Assembly (NCBI RefSeq): GCF_001641755.2
Contig: NZ_LRFG02000001.1
Location: 558,001 to 622,000, forward strand
From: Microbulbifer flavimaris
GTDB taxonomy: Bacteria > Pseudomonadota > Gammaproteobacteria > Pseudomonadales > Cellvibrionaceae
Reading direction: 5' to 3'
DNA length: 64,000 bases
Shown here piece after piece: positions 1-9,316 of this stretch. The position numbers and the translations under genes are program-made. The notes beneath the pieces were generated by a model that searched no databases, had not been told where the DNA came from, and saw nothing but the letters and a program-made list of their open reading frames with translations. Numbering within the stretch: position 1 is the first letter of the stretch; each line of letters opens with the position of its first letter.

Positions 1-373
1 CCGGGAGCGAGCTTTGCCGGGGCCGAGTGGTGGACGCAGATCCTGGGACTTTTACGATCCTGCAGCGCAACGACCGGTCCTGGTCTCGCCGGACACTGGT
101 GCTACACCGTCCCTGAACTGGTCATTACGCGACCAGTATTGCCAGGTGGTTTATTTAACCCCTTAATAAGTCGTTATCAAATGGCGCAATTACTAACAAA
201 AGAACCCTCCCGCGCAATTGTTCACCAGCACAGGGGGAGTCATCCTGAAAAAGTGTCGTTTTGGACTGTAGAAAGGGGGAGCGGGTCCTGCTTAATGGCA
301 GTTGGCGCAAAAATCCGGTTAAACTCGGGGGTTTACATGTGACGGTATTCTAACAAGAGAGAGGAATTAGCCG
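1..373. other. Left edge without a confident gene; possible 3' end of a cut-off gene
   Basis: No complete gene is visible. On the plus strand one frame is open from the window edge to a TGA at 114-116 with mostly G/C third positions and ends in the residues RRTLVLHRP; a second frame runs from the edge to a TAA at 164-166. Either could be the tail of a gene starting left of the window, and I cannot choose without the missing sequence. From about 167 to 360 the DNA is AT-richer and looks like the promoter region of the M3 peptidase gene. A 67-codon ORF (139-342) has no ribosome binding site and unlikely composition and is not called. Confidence 0.3.
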
Positions 374-2611
374 ATGCGCCAATCACTGATCGCGCTTTCC
401 GTAGCCGCAGCCATGGCCGCTGCCGCGGGTTGTAGCAAGGAGGCCGCGCAGGCCCCGTCTGCGGACGACAAGATGCAGGTCCAGGCGAGCGCTACCGCCG
501 ATGCCAAGGGCTCCGTGGTCGCCAGCAATCCGCTGTTGGCCGAGTGGACTGGCCCCTATGGCGGTGTGCCGGCGTTCGACAAGATGCGTGTTGAGGACCT
601 GAAGCCGGCGATGGAATTCGCCATGGCAGAAAACCTGCGCGAGATCGACGCCATTGCAGCAAATCCGGAACCGGCCACCTTCGCCAACACCATCGCCGAG
701 CTGGAGCGCAGCGGCGCCGAGCTGGACCGAGTGTTCTCGTACTACGGTATCTGGGCAGCCAATATGTCCTCCCCGGAGTTCCGCGAGGTGCAGGGCGAGC
801 TGGCACCGAAGCTGGCCTCTTTCCAGTCCAAAATCATCCAGAACGACGCTCTGTTCCAGCGGGTCAAGGCCGTCTATGACGCCCGTGAAGCTTCCGATCT
901 GGATGCCGAGCAGAAGCGTGTTGTCGAGCTGATCTACAACCAGTTCGCCAACAATGGTGCGACCCTGAAGGGTGAGGCCAAGGAGCGTTACGCCGAGATC
1001 AACAAGCGCCTGGCTGAACTGCACACCAAGTTTGCCAACAATGTGCTGGCGGATGAGGAGGGTTACACCCTGTTCCTGCGCAGCGATCAGCTGAGCGGCC
1101 TGCCGGAGTCCTTTGTCAATGCGGCTGCGGCACTGGCGGAAGAGAAGGGCCAGAAGGGCAATTACGCCATTACCAATACCCGCTCTTCCATGGACCCGTT
1201 CCTGACTTACTCCGACAACCGCGAGCTGCGCGAGAAAGTCTGGAACAACTACTACAGCCGTGGTGACAACGGCGGCGAGCATGACAACAACGCGATCATT
1301 GCCGAAATCCTGAAGCTCCGCGACGAGCGTGTTGAACTGCTGGGCTTCGACAACTACGCCCAGTGGCGTCTGCAGGACCGTATGGCCAAGACCCCCGAGC
1401 GCGCCATGGAACTGATGGAGGCCGTTTGGCCGGCAGCAGTGGCCCGTGTCGAGGAAGAAGTTGCGGATATGCAGGCCCTGGCGGACGAGGAAGGTGCGGA
1501 TATCACCATCAAGCCGTGGGATTACCGTTACTACGCCGAGAAAGTGCGCAAGGCCAAGTACGACCTGAACTCCGACGAGGTGAAGCAGTACCTGCAGCTG
1601 GACAAGCTGCGTGAGGCGATGTTTTACGTTGCCGGTGAGCTGTTTAACTTTGAGTTCAGTCCGGTAGAGGAGGGCAGTGTGCCGGTCTTCCATGAAGACG
1701 TGAAAGTCTGGGAAGTGACCGACAAGACTTCCGGTGAGCATATCGGCCTCTGGTACCTGGATCCCTTTGCCCGTGCCGGTAAGCGTTCTGGTGCTTGGGC
1801 GACCATGTATCGCGATCACACCACTTTCGATGGCAAGACCAACGTACTGTCTTCCAACAACTCCAACTTCATCAAGGGTGCCCCGGGCGAGCCAGTGCTG
1901 GTGAGCTGGGACGATGCGTCCACCTTCTTCCATGAGTTCGGCCACGCGCTGCACTTCCTGGCATCCAACGTCACTTACCCGACCCTGAACGGCGGTGTGC
2001 GCGACTACACCGAGTTCCAGTCGCAGCTGCTGGAGCGCTGGCTGTCCACCGATGAGGTGATCGACAACTACCTGGTCCACTACAAGACCGGTGAGCCGAT
2101 CCCCGAAGCGCTGGTGGCCAAGATCAAGAAGGCTTCCAAGTTCAACCAGGGCTTCGCCACTACCGAGTACCTGGCATCCGCACTGGTGGACATGAAGTTC
2201 CACACAGCGGATCCGGAAGGCATCGACCCGGACAAGTTTGAGCGCGAGACCCTGGAAAAGCTGGGTATGCCGGACGAGCTGGTTATGCGTCACCGCACCC
2301 CGCACTTCGGCCATATCTTCTCCGGTGAGGGTTACTCCGCTGGTTACTACGGCTACATGTGGGCAGACGTACTGACCTCCGATGCGGCAGAGGCTTTCGC
2401 CGAAGCCGAGGGTGGCTTCTACGATCCGGAAGTGGCGGACAAGCTGGTCAAGCACCTGTTTGCACCGCGTAACGCCGTCGACCCGGCCGACGCCTACCGC
2501 GCTTTCCGCGGCCGCGATGCGCAGATCGGTGCGCTGATGCGTGATCGTGGTTTCCCGGTGCCGGAGGAAAAGTCCGAAGCCAAAGAGACCACTATTGCCG
2601 TCAAGGACTGA
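374..2611 (+). CDS. dcp: M3 family metallopeptidase, Dcp-like dipeptidyl carboxypeptidase, lipoprotein
   Basis: A 745-residue zinc peptidase predicted to remove C-terminal dipeptides from oligopeptides in the periplasm or at the outer membrane. Residues 1-20 form a lipoprotein signal ending in the lipobox AAGC with Cys20. The gluzincin motif HEFGH is at residues 520-524, followed by the downstream helix DYTEFQSQ, which resembles Dcp more than oligopeptidase A (OpdA). Length is a little above the roughly 680 residues of E. coli Dcp because of the signal and a Ser/Ala-rich linker. The start is supported by GAGGA at 361-365, eight bases upstream. It is a single-gene unit ended by a strong hairpin shared with the convergent amidohydrolase. 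The dipeptidyl-carboxypeptidase specificity is inferred from family resemblance; the metallopeptidase call is secure. Confidence 0.93.
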   Translation: MRQSLIALSVAAAMAAAAGCSKEAAQAPSADDKMQVQASATADAKGSVVASNPLLAEWTGPYGGVPAFDKMRVEDLKPAMEFAMAENLREIDAIAANPEPATFANTIAELERSGAELDRVFSYYGIWAANMSSPEFREVQGELAPKLASFQSKIIQNDALFQRVKAVYDAREASDLDAEQKRVVELIYNQFANNGATLKGEAKERYAEINKRLAELHTKFANNVLADEEGYTLFLRSDQLSGLPESFVNAAAALAEEKGQKGNYAITNTRSSMDPFLTYSDNRELREKVWNNYYSRGDNGGEHDNNAIIAEILKLRDERVELLGFDNYAQWRLQDRMAKTPERAMELMEAVWPAAVARVEEEVADMQALADEEGADITIKPWDYRYYAEKVRKAKYDLNSDEVKQYLQLDKLREAMFYVAGELFNFEFSPVEEGSVPVFHEDVKVWEVTDKTSGEHIGLWYLDPFARAGKRSGAWATMYRDHTTFDGKTNVLSSNNSNFIKGAPGEPVLVSWDDASTFFHEFGHALHFLASNVTYPTLNGGVRDYTEFQSQLLERWLSTDEVIDNYLVHYKTGEPIPEALVAKIKKASKFNQGFATTEYLASALVDMKFHTADPEGIDPDKFERETLEKLGMPDELVMRHRTPHFGHIFSGEGYSAGYYGYMWADVLTSDAAEAFAEAEGGFYDPEVADKLVKHLFAPRNAVDPADAYRAFRGRDAQIGALMRDRGFPVPEEKSEAKETTIAVKD

Positions 2612-2655
2612 CAGTCGGCTTTTCCTGGCGACGATACTGCCCGGGAAAACGGCAT

Positions 2656-2693
2656 AAAAAAGGGCCGCGATGTGAAAGCATCGCGGCCTTTTT
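2656..2693. terminator. Bidirectional Rho-independent terminator
   Basis: The stem GGCCGCGATG / CATCGCGGCC with a short loop is flanked by an A-run on the left and a T-run on the right. It can therefore end transcription of both the M3 peptidase gene (plus) and the convergent amidohydrolase gene (minus). Confidence 0.85.
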
Positions 2694-2710
2694 AATTATG
2701 GTCCAGGCGG

Positions 2711-4381
2711 TTACTGCCCGCGCGTGTATATCCGATCCCCCTCAACCCAGGTTTCCTCTACTTTGACCTGCCAGATCTGTTGTGGATCGATGGAGAATAT
2801 ATTGCCGTCCAGCAGGATAAAATCAGCGTACTTTCCGGGCTCCAAATTGCCGATGATCTGTTCCTGATGGCTGGCATAGGCGGCGTCGAGGGTAAAGGCC
2901 CGCAGTGCTTCCTCAAGTGTCATGGCCTCCTTCGTGCGCCAGCCGTCCGCAGGTTGCCCACTGCGGTCACGGCGGGTCACCGCTGCGTGGATGCCGAACA
3001 GGGGATTGACCGGCTCCACCGGAAAATCCGAGCCAGCGGCGATACGGGTGCCCTGATCGAGGAACTTCCTCCAGGCGTAAGCGCCCTCAAGGCGTGCGTT
3101 GCCAAGTCGATCCCCGGCCATGTTTTTGTCGCTGGTGGCGTGGGTGGGTTGCATAGAGGCGATCAGGTTGAGCTCGGGGAAGCGGGTAATGTCCGCAACT
3201 CGCAATACCTGGGCGTGCTCGACCCGGTGACGGAAAGGCTTTTGATCCTTGTTGTCGTTGAGGGTTTCCAGGTGATCCAGGACGAGCTGGTTGGCGCGGT
3301 CACCGATCGCGTGGATATTGACCTGAAAGCCGTTGTCTGTGGCCAGCTTGAGCAGCGAGAGAATCTCGCTCTCGGGATAGAGCAGCAGACCGGTTTCTTT
3401 CGGTCTGTCGTGATAGGGCTCAAGCAGCGCCGCACCACGACTGCCGAGTGCGCCGTCGGTGTAGAGCTTGATGCTGCGTACGTAAAGGCGATCCTCTGGG
3501 CTGCCAATATGTCCAGCGTCCAGCAGCTGTGGCAGGTCTTTTTCTGCCGCCGAGATCATCGGGTAGAGCCGAAGCGGAATAGCTTCCTCCTCAGCCAGTT
3601 GCCGATAAGCTTTCAGTGTCCCGGAATCGATGCCCGCATCATGGATACCGGTCAGCCCGAGGGACAATGCCAGTTCGAAAGCCTGTGTCAGCGCCGCTTT
3701 TTTCTCCTGCAGGGAAGGTGCCGGAATGGCCTGTTCAACCAGCGCCATGGCGTTATCGATCAGCACCCCACTGGGTTCACCGCTGTCCAGTCGGTGAATT
3801 TCGCCGCCCTCCGGCGCCTTTGTCATGCGGTCAATCCCGGCCAGTTGCAGCGCCTTGCTATTCGCCCAGCCGGCGTGGCCATCGATGCGGCGCAACCAGA
3901 TCGGGTGGTCGATCTCCAGCGCGTCCAGCTGCTCGCGGGTGGGGAAGTCTTTTCCTGGCCAGAGCACCTGGTTCCAGCCCCGCCCCTGGAGCCACTGCCC
4001 TGGCTGCAGTTGGCTTGAGTACTTCTTGATCGCTGCCAGTGTTTCTTCCAGGCCCAGGTCACGGAGCTCGATCTGGCTCTCCAGCTGGCCCTGCGCCAGC
4101 ACATGTCCGTGGGCGTCAATCAGGCCGGGCAGCAGCGTGCGACCCTTGCCGTCGATCTTTTTGGCTTTCGGGTACCGCTTAACCAGTGCGCCATAGTCGC
4201 CGGTGGCCAGCACCTTGCCCTGATCAAAGGCGATCGCATCGAATTGCTCGAGAGCTTTTTCTGTTGTGTGATAGCCGTTGATGTTGTGCATCAGGGTGGC
4301 TGACAGGACGTCTGCGGAGGGGAGGATGAGTCCGACCGCGAGCGCGACAGTTCTCAATTGACGGGATAGATCCATAGTCAT
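2711..4381 (-). CDS. Exported amidohydrolase family protein (YtcJ-like)
   Basis: A 556-residue metal-dependent hydrolase of the amidohydrolase superfamily, YtcJ/amidohydrolase-3 branch. An N-terminal signal sequence of about 28 residues predicts export. The metal-binding motif DAHGH is at residues 89-93, RIDGHAGWANS at about 165-175 is typical of this branch, and later HAIGDRAN, RVEHAQ and GSDFPVEP carry the remaining His and Asp ligands. Enzymes of this branch hydrolyse N-acyl or cyclic amide bonds, but the substrate cannot be read from sequence. The ATG at 4381 has a weak AAGG element just upstream, and a second in-frame ATG lies two codons in. It is convergent with the M3 peptidase gene and divergent from the small DUF2905 gene. 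A peptide or amide scavenging role beside the peptidase is only a guess. Confidence 0.88.
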   Translation of the reverse strand: MTMDLSRQLRTVALAVGLILPSADVLSATLMHNINGYHTTEKALEQFDAIAFDQGKVLATGDYGALVKRYPKAKKIDGKGRTLLPGLIDAHGHVLAQGQLESQIELRDLGLEETLAAIKKYSSQLQPGQWLQGRGWNQVLWPGKDFPTREQLDALEIDHPIWLRRIDGHAGWANSKALQLAGIDRMTKAPEGGEIHRLDSGEPSGVLIDNAMALVEQAIPAPSLQEKKAALTQAFELALSLGLTGIHDAGIDSGTLKAYRQLAEEEAIPLRLYPMISAAEKDLPQLLDAGHIGSPEDRLYVRSIKLYTDGALGSRGAALLEPYHDRPKETGLLLYPESEILSLLKLATDNGFQVNIHAIGDRANQLVLDHLETLNDNKDQKPFRHRVEHAQVLRVADITRFPELNLIASMQPTHATSDKNMAGDRLGNARLEGAYAWRKFLDQGTRIAAGSDFPVEPVNPLFGIHAAVTRRDRSGQPADGWRTKEAMTLEEALRAFTLDAAYASHQEQIIGNLEPGKYADFILLDGNIFSIDPQQIWQVKVEETWVEGDRIYTRGQ

Positions 4382-4542
4382 TAGCCTTTTTTTTGATCTG
4401 CGGGATACTGTACCCGATAGTTACTGGGGTGTCTTTTGGTCGGCAGATCAAGCTCAGCCTCTCTCATGCAGAGGTGGAAGGCTCTGGCGTCTATAGCGGA
4501 GGCTTGATTGAGGCGGAACTGGAGAGGAGGCAGGGAATTACG

Positions 4543-4749
4543 ATGGCGCGTTGGTTCATCATCGCGGGGGCGTTATTACTGGCAGTTGGTGTGTTGCTGC
4601 ACTATGCCCCCTGGCTATTCAACTGGTTCGGGCGTCTACCCGGAGATATCCGCATTGAGTCCGAGCGCAGTCGGGTATTTATCCCCATTACGTCCATGAT
4701 CATACTCAGTGTGGTGCTGAGTCTGCTGCTCAGCTTTTTTCGTCGCTAA
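4543..4749 (+). CDS. DUF2905 family small membrane protein
   Basis: A 68-residue protein with two hydrophobic segments (about residues 5-21 and 46-64) separated by a short loop containing GRLPGDIRIE, the conserved DUF2905 signature. The family is widespread in bacteria and has no established function that I know of. The ATG at 4543 is chosen because the mature family begins MARWFII and a GGAGG lies 12 bases upstream; the open frame extends 50 codons further upstream without family similarity. It is divergent from the amidohydrolase and convergent with the Lrp/AsnC regulator. Confidence 0.82.
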   Translation: MARWFIIAGALLLAVGVLLHYAPWLFNWFGRLPGDIRIESERSRVFIPITSMIILSVVLSLLLSFFRR

Positions 4750-4850
4750 TCACGACACCAGATGTGCAGGGCGCCGATCGGGGAATGAGGGAGTGAGTCT
4801 GGAGTACTTTTCGGGCCCGGCCAGAAAACTCGTCGGGCGGGCCTGCGTTC

Positions 4851-5336
4851 TCAGGGCTGTTCGAGCAGCTGCTCCAGCGGCAGCTCTGTACGGTAGCGCA
4901 CCTGCTTGAGAGAGAAACTGCTCTTGATGTGGTCGATGCCCGGCAGCTCGGTAAGTTTCTTGTCCAGGAACTCCTGATAGGCCTGCAGGTTGGGCACCAC
5001 CACCCGGAGCAGGTAATCAAAATCGCCGGTCATCAGGTAGCACTCCATCACCTCAGGCCACTGGCCGATGACGGACTCAAAATCCTGCAGTTCTTTCTTT
5101 ACCTGGTGGTTGAGGGTCACCTGGATAAATACGCTTACCGGCAGTCCCACTTTCTGGGGTTCCAGCAGGGTGACTGCGCGCTTGATGAACCCCTGTTCGT
5201 GCAGGTTCTTTACCCGGCGGGAGCAGGGGGAGGGGGACAGGCACACCTTCTCAGCCAGCTCGATGTTGGGGATGGTGGCATCCTCCTGGAGGATCTCCAG
5301 GATCTTCTTGTCAATGGCGTCCAGTGTATAGGCCAT
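4851..5336 (-). CDS. Lrp/AsnC family transcriptional regulator
   Basis: A 161-residue regulator with the family layout: N-terminal winged helix-turn-helix (LDAIDKKILEILQEDATIPN, then LAEKVCLSPSPCSRRVKNL) and a C-terminal RAM/AsnC effector domain (residues about 65-150, including MTGDFDYLLRV). Such proteins sense amino acids and assemble as dimers to hexadecamers on DNA. The ATG at 5336 starts the conserved part; a longer frame begins with TTG at 5423, but its first 29 residues are low-complexity and unlike the family. It is divergent from the indolepyruvate oxidoreductase gene across a 313-bp region, which suggests it controls that gene, as is common for aromatic or branched amino acid catabolic genes. 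Confidence 0.9.
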   Translation of the reverse strand: MAYTLDAIDKKILEILQEDATIPNIELAEKVCLSPSPCSRRVKNLHEQGFIKRAVTLLEPQKVGLPVSVFIQVTLNHQVKKELQDFESVIGQWPEVMECYLMTGDFDYLLRVVVPNLQAYQEFLDKKLTELPGIDHIKSSFSLKQVRYRTELPLEQLLEQP

Positions 5337-5649
5337 ACTAGAACTCGCTTTTCTCTCTGGCTCGTTTGTCGTTGTAATCGGTTTTCTCGTCATACCCATG
5401 CCGCCGGATGACTGGATTTGCAATCCAGTCCACGCTGATTCGGCCTCCTGTCCCTCGCTCCCGGTCGCAACTGTCAGGTGGCACGGCTGTCACCATCTGG
5501 CTGAACCATGGTGATTTGTTGCCGGATCAAGAATTTAATTGGTGACTTGTGCCTGAATTATGCCTCATGCCGCCCTAATTTGGTATGACCTGCCTCTCTC
5601 CCCGGTGGTACTTTTTTGCCCAGAGCAATAATCATAAGCAGGTGACTCC
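5337..5649. promoter_or_regulatory. Divergent promoter region with an inverted repeat (Lrp/AsnC - indolepyruvate oxidoreductase)
   Basis: This 313-bp gap holds no gene. It contains a perfect 7-bp inverted repeat, TCACCAT (5490-5496) and ATGGTGA (5508-5514), spaced by 11 bases, and an AT-richer stretch at about 5530-5580 with GAATTTAATT and GAATTATGCC, the kind of sequence Lrp-family proteins prefer. It is a plausible binding region for the adjacent regulator; this is inference. Confidence 0.4.
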
Positions 5650-8600
5650 ATGGCGATGGTAGAGAGCGATCAGGAGCTGGGTTTTGATCGTGAATACTCC
5701 CTGAAAGCGGCCTTTACCCGGGATTCCGGTCGTGTCTTCCTCACCGGAATTGATGCGCTGGTGCGGTTGCCGCTGATGCAGAAACGGCTGGATGAGCTGG
5801 CGGGCCTGAATACTGCAGGTTTTATTTCCGGCTACCGCGGCTCCCCCCTGGGCGGCTACGATCAATCCCTCTGGCGCCACAAGGCTCTGCTGGCCGAGCG
5901 TGACATTCATTTTGAGCCCGGCGTAAATGAAGATCTGGGTGCCACCAATATCTGGGGTACCCAGCTGCTGGATCATTATCGCCAGCAAGCGACCCGGGAC
6001 GGTGTCTTCTCCATCTGGTACGGAAAGGGCCACGGGGTAGATCGCACAGCCGACGTTTTCCGCCAGGCCAATGTCCAGGGTACATCCCGCCACGGCGGTG
6101 TGCTTGCGCTGTGTGGTGACGACCATACTGCAGAGTCCTCCATGTTTTCCCACAACACCGACCAGATCTTCGAGTCGGTGATGATGCCGCTGCTGTTTCC
6201 TGCCTCTATTGAGGAGTACCTGACTCTCGGTCTGGCGGGTATCGCCCTGTCCCGCTTCAGCGGGCTCTGGGTAGGTTTCAAGACCATCACCGAGACGGTC
6301 GAGAGCGGCGCTTCCCTGCAGGTGCCGGGGCTGCCGAATTTCCAGGTCCCCGCGGATTTCCCCATCCCCGCGCATGGCCTCAACTACGACCCACACCTGA
6401 ACTGGCCGGCGGAGCGGCTCGAGTACGAGCGTCGCATGCTGGAAGAGCGGCTGCCGGCAGCACAGGCGTTTGCCTATGCCAATCGCCTCGACAGGACCGT
6501 GTTGGATGCGCCGCGCAAGCGCTTCGGTATCGTCACTGTGGGCAAGGCACACGGCGACCTGCTGGAGGCCTTGCACCTGCTGAAACTGACGGAAGCGGAC
6601 CTGCAGCGGGCCGGCATTTCCATCTACAAAGTTGCCATGAGCTGGCCGCTGGAGCCGCGTGGTATGCGCGAGTTCGCCGCCGGAATGGAGCGCCTGCTGG
6701 TGGTCGAAGAGAAGCGCCCACTGGTGGAAGACCAGCTGAAGAAGCTGATGTACGACTGGCCCGATGGCGAGCGGCCCAAAGTCGTGGGTAAAAAAGATCT
6801 GGCCGGTAACGACCTGTTGCCGGCGATCTGGGGCTTTGGCCCGGATCAGGTGGCTAAAGCCATCGCCCGCTGGCTGGGAAACACCGAGCTTGCGGCGAAG
6901 CTGCTGCCAGAGGCGCAGAAACTGGGCAGAGCGACTGCCGAAAAGGCCAGCGGATTGCTGGCCCGGGAGCCGGTGTTCTGTGCCGGTTGCCCCCACAACA
7001 CCTCGACCAAACTGCCAGAGGGGAGTCTGGGCAGTGCTGGTATTGGTTGCCATATCATGGCGTTGGGTAAGGGACTGCGCACGGATACTTACTCCCATAT
7101 GGGCGGCGAGGGTGCACAGTGGGTTGGCCTGCACCGTTTCTCCAGTGCGGAGCATATTTTCCAGAATATGGGTGACGGCACCTACAACCACTCCGGCATC
7201 CTCGCCATTCGCCAGGCTGTCGCCAGCAAGGTGAACATCACCTACAAGATTCTGCTGAATGATGCCGTGGCCATGACCGGCGGACAGCCTGCCGACGGTG
7301 AGGTGAGCGCACCAAGTGTCGCTGCTCAGTTGGTGGCCGAAGGTGTCGGCACCGTCGTCTTGCTGAGTGAACAACCGGAATACTGGTACCAGCACCGTGA
7401 CGAGCTACCGTCCTCAGTGGAAATTCTGCCGCGCTCGGAGCTGGATGCCGTTCAGCTGCGCCTGCGGGAGACCCCCGGGGTAACCGCGATAATCTACGAA
7501 CAGGTCTGTGCAGCGGAGAAGCGGCGCCGGCGCAAAAAGGGTTTGATGGAAAACCCGAACACCCGGCTGTTGATCAATCATCGGGTCTGCGAGGGATGTG
7601 GGGATTGCAGCGTTCAGTCCAGTTGCATTGCGGTGGAACCTCTGGAAACCCCTTATGGCCGCAAGCGCCAGATCAATCAGTCCAGCTGCAACAAGGACAT
7701 GCGCTGTGCCGATGGCTTCTGCCCGAGCTTTGTCAGTGTCGAGGGTGGCGAGTTGCGCAAGCCGCCGGTGGATGCCCTTGCACAGTCCCTCGATGCGGAG
7801 ATTGCCAATCTGCCACCAGCACCACAGACGGGCCTGGATGCGCCGCAGAGTATTCTCGTCGGTGGTATTGGCGGCAGTGGAGTGCTGACTGTTGCGGCAC
7901 TGCTGGGAATGGCGGCGCACCTGGAGGAGAAAGGTTCAACCACCCTCTACTTCACTGGCCTGTCGCAGAAGAACGGAGCTGTGGTCGCCCACGTGAAGGT
8001 GGCAGACCGCCCCGAGAGTATCACCACTGCCCGTATTCGCGATGGTGCAGCAGATGTCCTGCTGGGCTGCGACATGGTGACTGCGGCTTCGCAGCGGGCG
8101 AAGTTCGCCGTCGGCAATCTGCGCGCGGTGGTCAATACCGCCGAGGTGCCGGTCGCGGCCTTTATTCGGGACAACGAACTGGCCTTCCCGGCAGATGCGA
8201 CACAGGAAAGTATCGAGTCGCTCAGCCGCGACTATTTCGCATTCGATGCCAACCGCTATGCCCAGGCCCTGTTCGGCGATACCGTCGCTTCCAACCTGCT
8301 GCTGCTGGGCTACGCCTGCCAGCAGGGCCTGCTGCCTATCAGTGAGGCGGCGCTGGAGCGGGCGATCGAACTGAACGGTGTGGCGGTGGAGAGTAACCTG
8401 CGCGCTTTCCGGGCCGGGCGGCTCCTTGTCGCCAACCCCGACGCGGTGAAAGCCCTGCTCACGCCGGCGCAGCCAGTCCAGATTGTAGAGCCGGAGGAGT
8501 CGCCGTCGGCGCTGGTTGACCGCCTGGCTGGGGAGTTGGCGCAGTATCAGAACAGTGCCTATGCTGAGCGGTTTCGCCAAACCATTGGAAAGTTGCAGGG

Positions 8601-9228
8601 CGCGGAAAGTCTCGCCGGGCTTGCGCCCGGCACCCTGAGCCGGGAAGCGGCCAGAAGCCTGTTCAAGGCGATGGCCTACAAGGACGAGTACGAGGTGGCC
8701 CGTCTTTACAGTGGCGAGGATTTCCGTCGACAGCTTGCCGACACTTTCACTGGCAGTTACCGATTGAAATTCCATATGGCACCACCTTTGCTGGCGCGAC
8801 CGGACAGCAGTGGCCGCATTCGCAAGCTGGTACTGGGTCCCTGGCTGACCCGGCTGCTGCCGGTACTCGCCAGGGGCAAGGTCTTGAGGGGAACGCCGTT
8901 TGATCTATTCGGCTACACCGCCGAGCGACGTGCTGAACGTGCCTGGGCCCGGGAGGTGGAAGGCGCGATAGAGTCCGTGGCGGCCGGGCTGAACCGCGAG
9001 AATCAGGAGTTGGCTCTGGAGCTTCTGTCCCTGCCGCAGCGGGTTCGTGGATATGGCCACGTTCGCCAGGGGAAAATGGAGGAGCTGCGGAGCCGCTGGA
9101 AGGAGCTGCTGGAAAGCTTCACCGGCTCGGGCGGCTCCCCCAGAATGGTGAGTGCATCGGCGAAGAGGCAGGTCGTCAGGCCACGAAAGCCCGAAACGCA
9201 AGAGGCGGCATTCGCGGCTCACAGCTGA
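5650..9228 (+). CDS. Fused indolepyruvate ferredoxin oxidoreductase (alpha-beta-gamma)
   Basis: A 1192-residue single-chain 2-oxoacid:ferredoxin oxidoreductase of the indolepyruvate type. It is expected to decarboxylate aryl pyruvates from transaminated aromatic amino acids to acyl-CoA, passing electrons to ferredoxin. In order: an N-terminal pyrimidine-binding domain (SGYRGSPLGGYD near residue 60), a TPP/Mg domain with CAGCPHNTST near 446 and GDGTYNHSG at 508, a ferredoxin-like Cys cluster CEGCGDC at 647-653 with a further Cys at 658, and a C-terminal gamma domain starting with GGIGGSGVLTVAALL at about 738. Archaeal enzymes have this as two subunits (IorA and IorB); proteobacterial ones are fused as here. 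The ATG at 5650 has AGGTGA just upstream; ATG 5656 is an alternative. Monocistronic, ended by the hairpin at 9245. Confidence 0.92.
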   Translation: MAMVESDQELGFDREYSLKAAFTRDSGRVFLTGIDALVRLPLMQKRLDELAGLNTAGFISGYRGSPLGGYDQSLWRHKALLAERDIHFEPGVNEDLGATNIWGTQLLDHYRQQATRDGVFSIWYGKGHGVDRTADVFRQANVQGTSRHGGVLALCGDDHTAESSMFSHNTDQIFESVMMPLLFPASIEEYLTLGLAGIALSRFSGLWVGFKTITETVESGASLQVPGLPNFQVPADFPIPAHGLNYDPHLNWPAERLEYERRMLEERLPAAQAFAYANRLDRTVLDAPRKRFGIVTVGKAHGDLLEALHLLKLTEADLQRAGISIYKVAMSWPLEPRGMREFAAGMERLLVVEEKRPLVEDQLKKLMYDWPDGERPKVVGKKDLAGNDLLPAIWGFGPDQVAKAIARWLGNTELAAKLLPEAQKLGRATAEKASGLLAREPVFCAGCPHNTSTKLPEGSLGSAGIGCHIMALGKGLRTDTYSHMGGEGAQWVGLHRFSSAEHIFQNMGDGTYNHSGILAIRQAVASKVNITYKILLNDAVAMTGGQPADGEVSAPSVAAQLVAEGVGTVVLLSEQPEYWYQHRDELPSSVEILPRSELDAVQLRLRETPGVTAIIYEQVCAAEKRRRRKKGLMENPNTRLLINHRVCEGCGDCSVQSSCIAVEPLETPYGRKRQINQSSCNKDMRCADGFCPSFVSVEGGELRKPPVDALAQSLDAEIANLPPAPQTGLDAPQSILVGGIGGSGVLTVAALLGMAAHLEEKGSTTLYFTGLSQKNGAVVAHVKVADRPESITTARIRDGAADVLLGCDMVTAASQRAKFAVGNLRAVVNTAEVPVAAFIRDNELAFPADATQESIESLSRDYFAFDANRYAQALFGDTVASNLLLLGYACQQGLLPISEAALERAIELNGVAVESNLRAFRAGRLLVANPDAVKALLTPAQPVQIVEPEESPSALVDRLAGELAQYQNSAYAERFRQTIGKLQGAESLAGLAPGTLSREAARSLFKAMAYKDEYEVARLYSGEDFRRQLADTFTGSYRLKFHMAPPLLARPDSSGRIRKLVLGPWLTRLLPVLARGKVLRGTPFDLFGYTAERRAERAWAREVEGAIESVAAGLNRENQELALELLSLPQRVRGYGHVRQGKMEELRSRWKELLESFTGSGGSPRMVSASAKRQVVRPRKPETQEAAFAAHS

Positions 9229-9244
9229 GTTTACTGTCGTGCAT

Positions 9245-9275
9245 AAAAAAGGGCCGGTTTGACCGGCCCTTTTTT
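9245..9275. terminator. Bidirectional Rho-independent terminator
   Basis: Perfect stem GGGCCGGT / ACCGGCCC with a 3-base loop, preceded by six A and followed by six T. It lies between the convergent indolepyruvate oxidoreductase (plus) and chrR (minus) genes and can serve both. Confidence 0.88.
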
Positions 9276-9316
9276 ATTCACCTTCGGGTTCACTCACCCT
9301 TGCGGTTGATCCGGCC

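Noticed and set aside
139-342. 67-codon open frame near the left edge
   Set aside because: No ribosome binding site, biased residues and location in the AT-rich leader of the M3 peptidase gene.
383-2455. 690-codon open frame antisense to the M3 peptidase gene
   Set aside because: It is a shadow caused by the strong codon bias of the peptidase gene, which has clear motifs, signal sequence and ribosome binding site; the antisense product has none.
5632-7395. 587-codon open frame antisense to the indolepyruvate oxidoreductase gene
   Set aside because: No start signal or family pattern, fully inside a convincing gene on the other strand.
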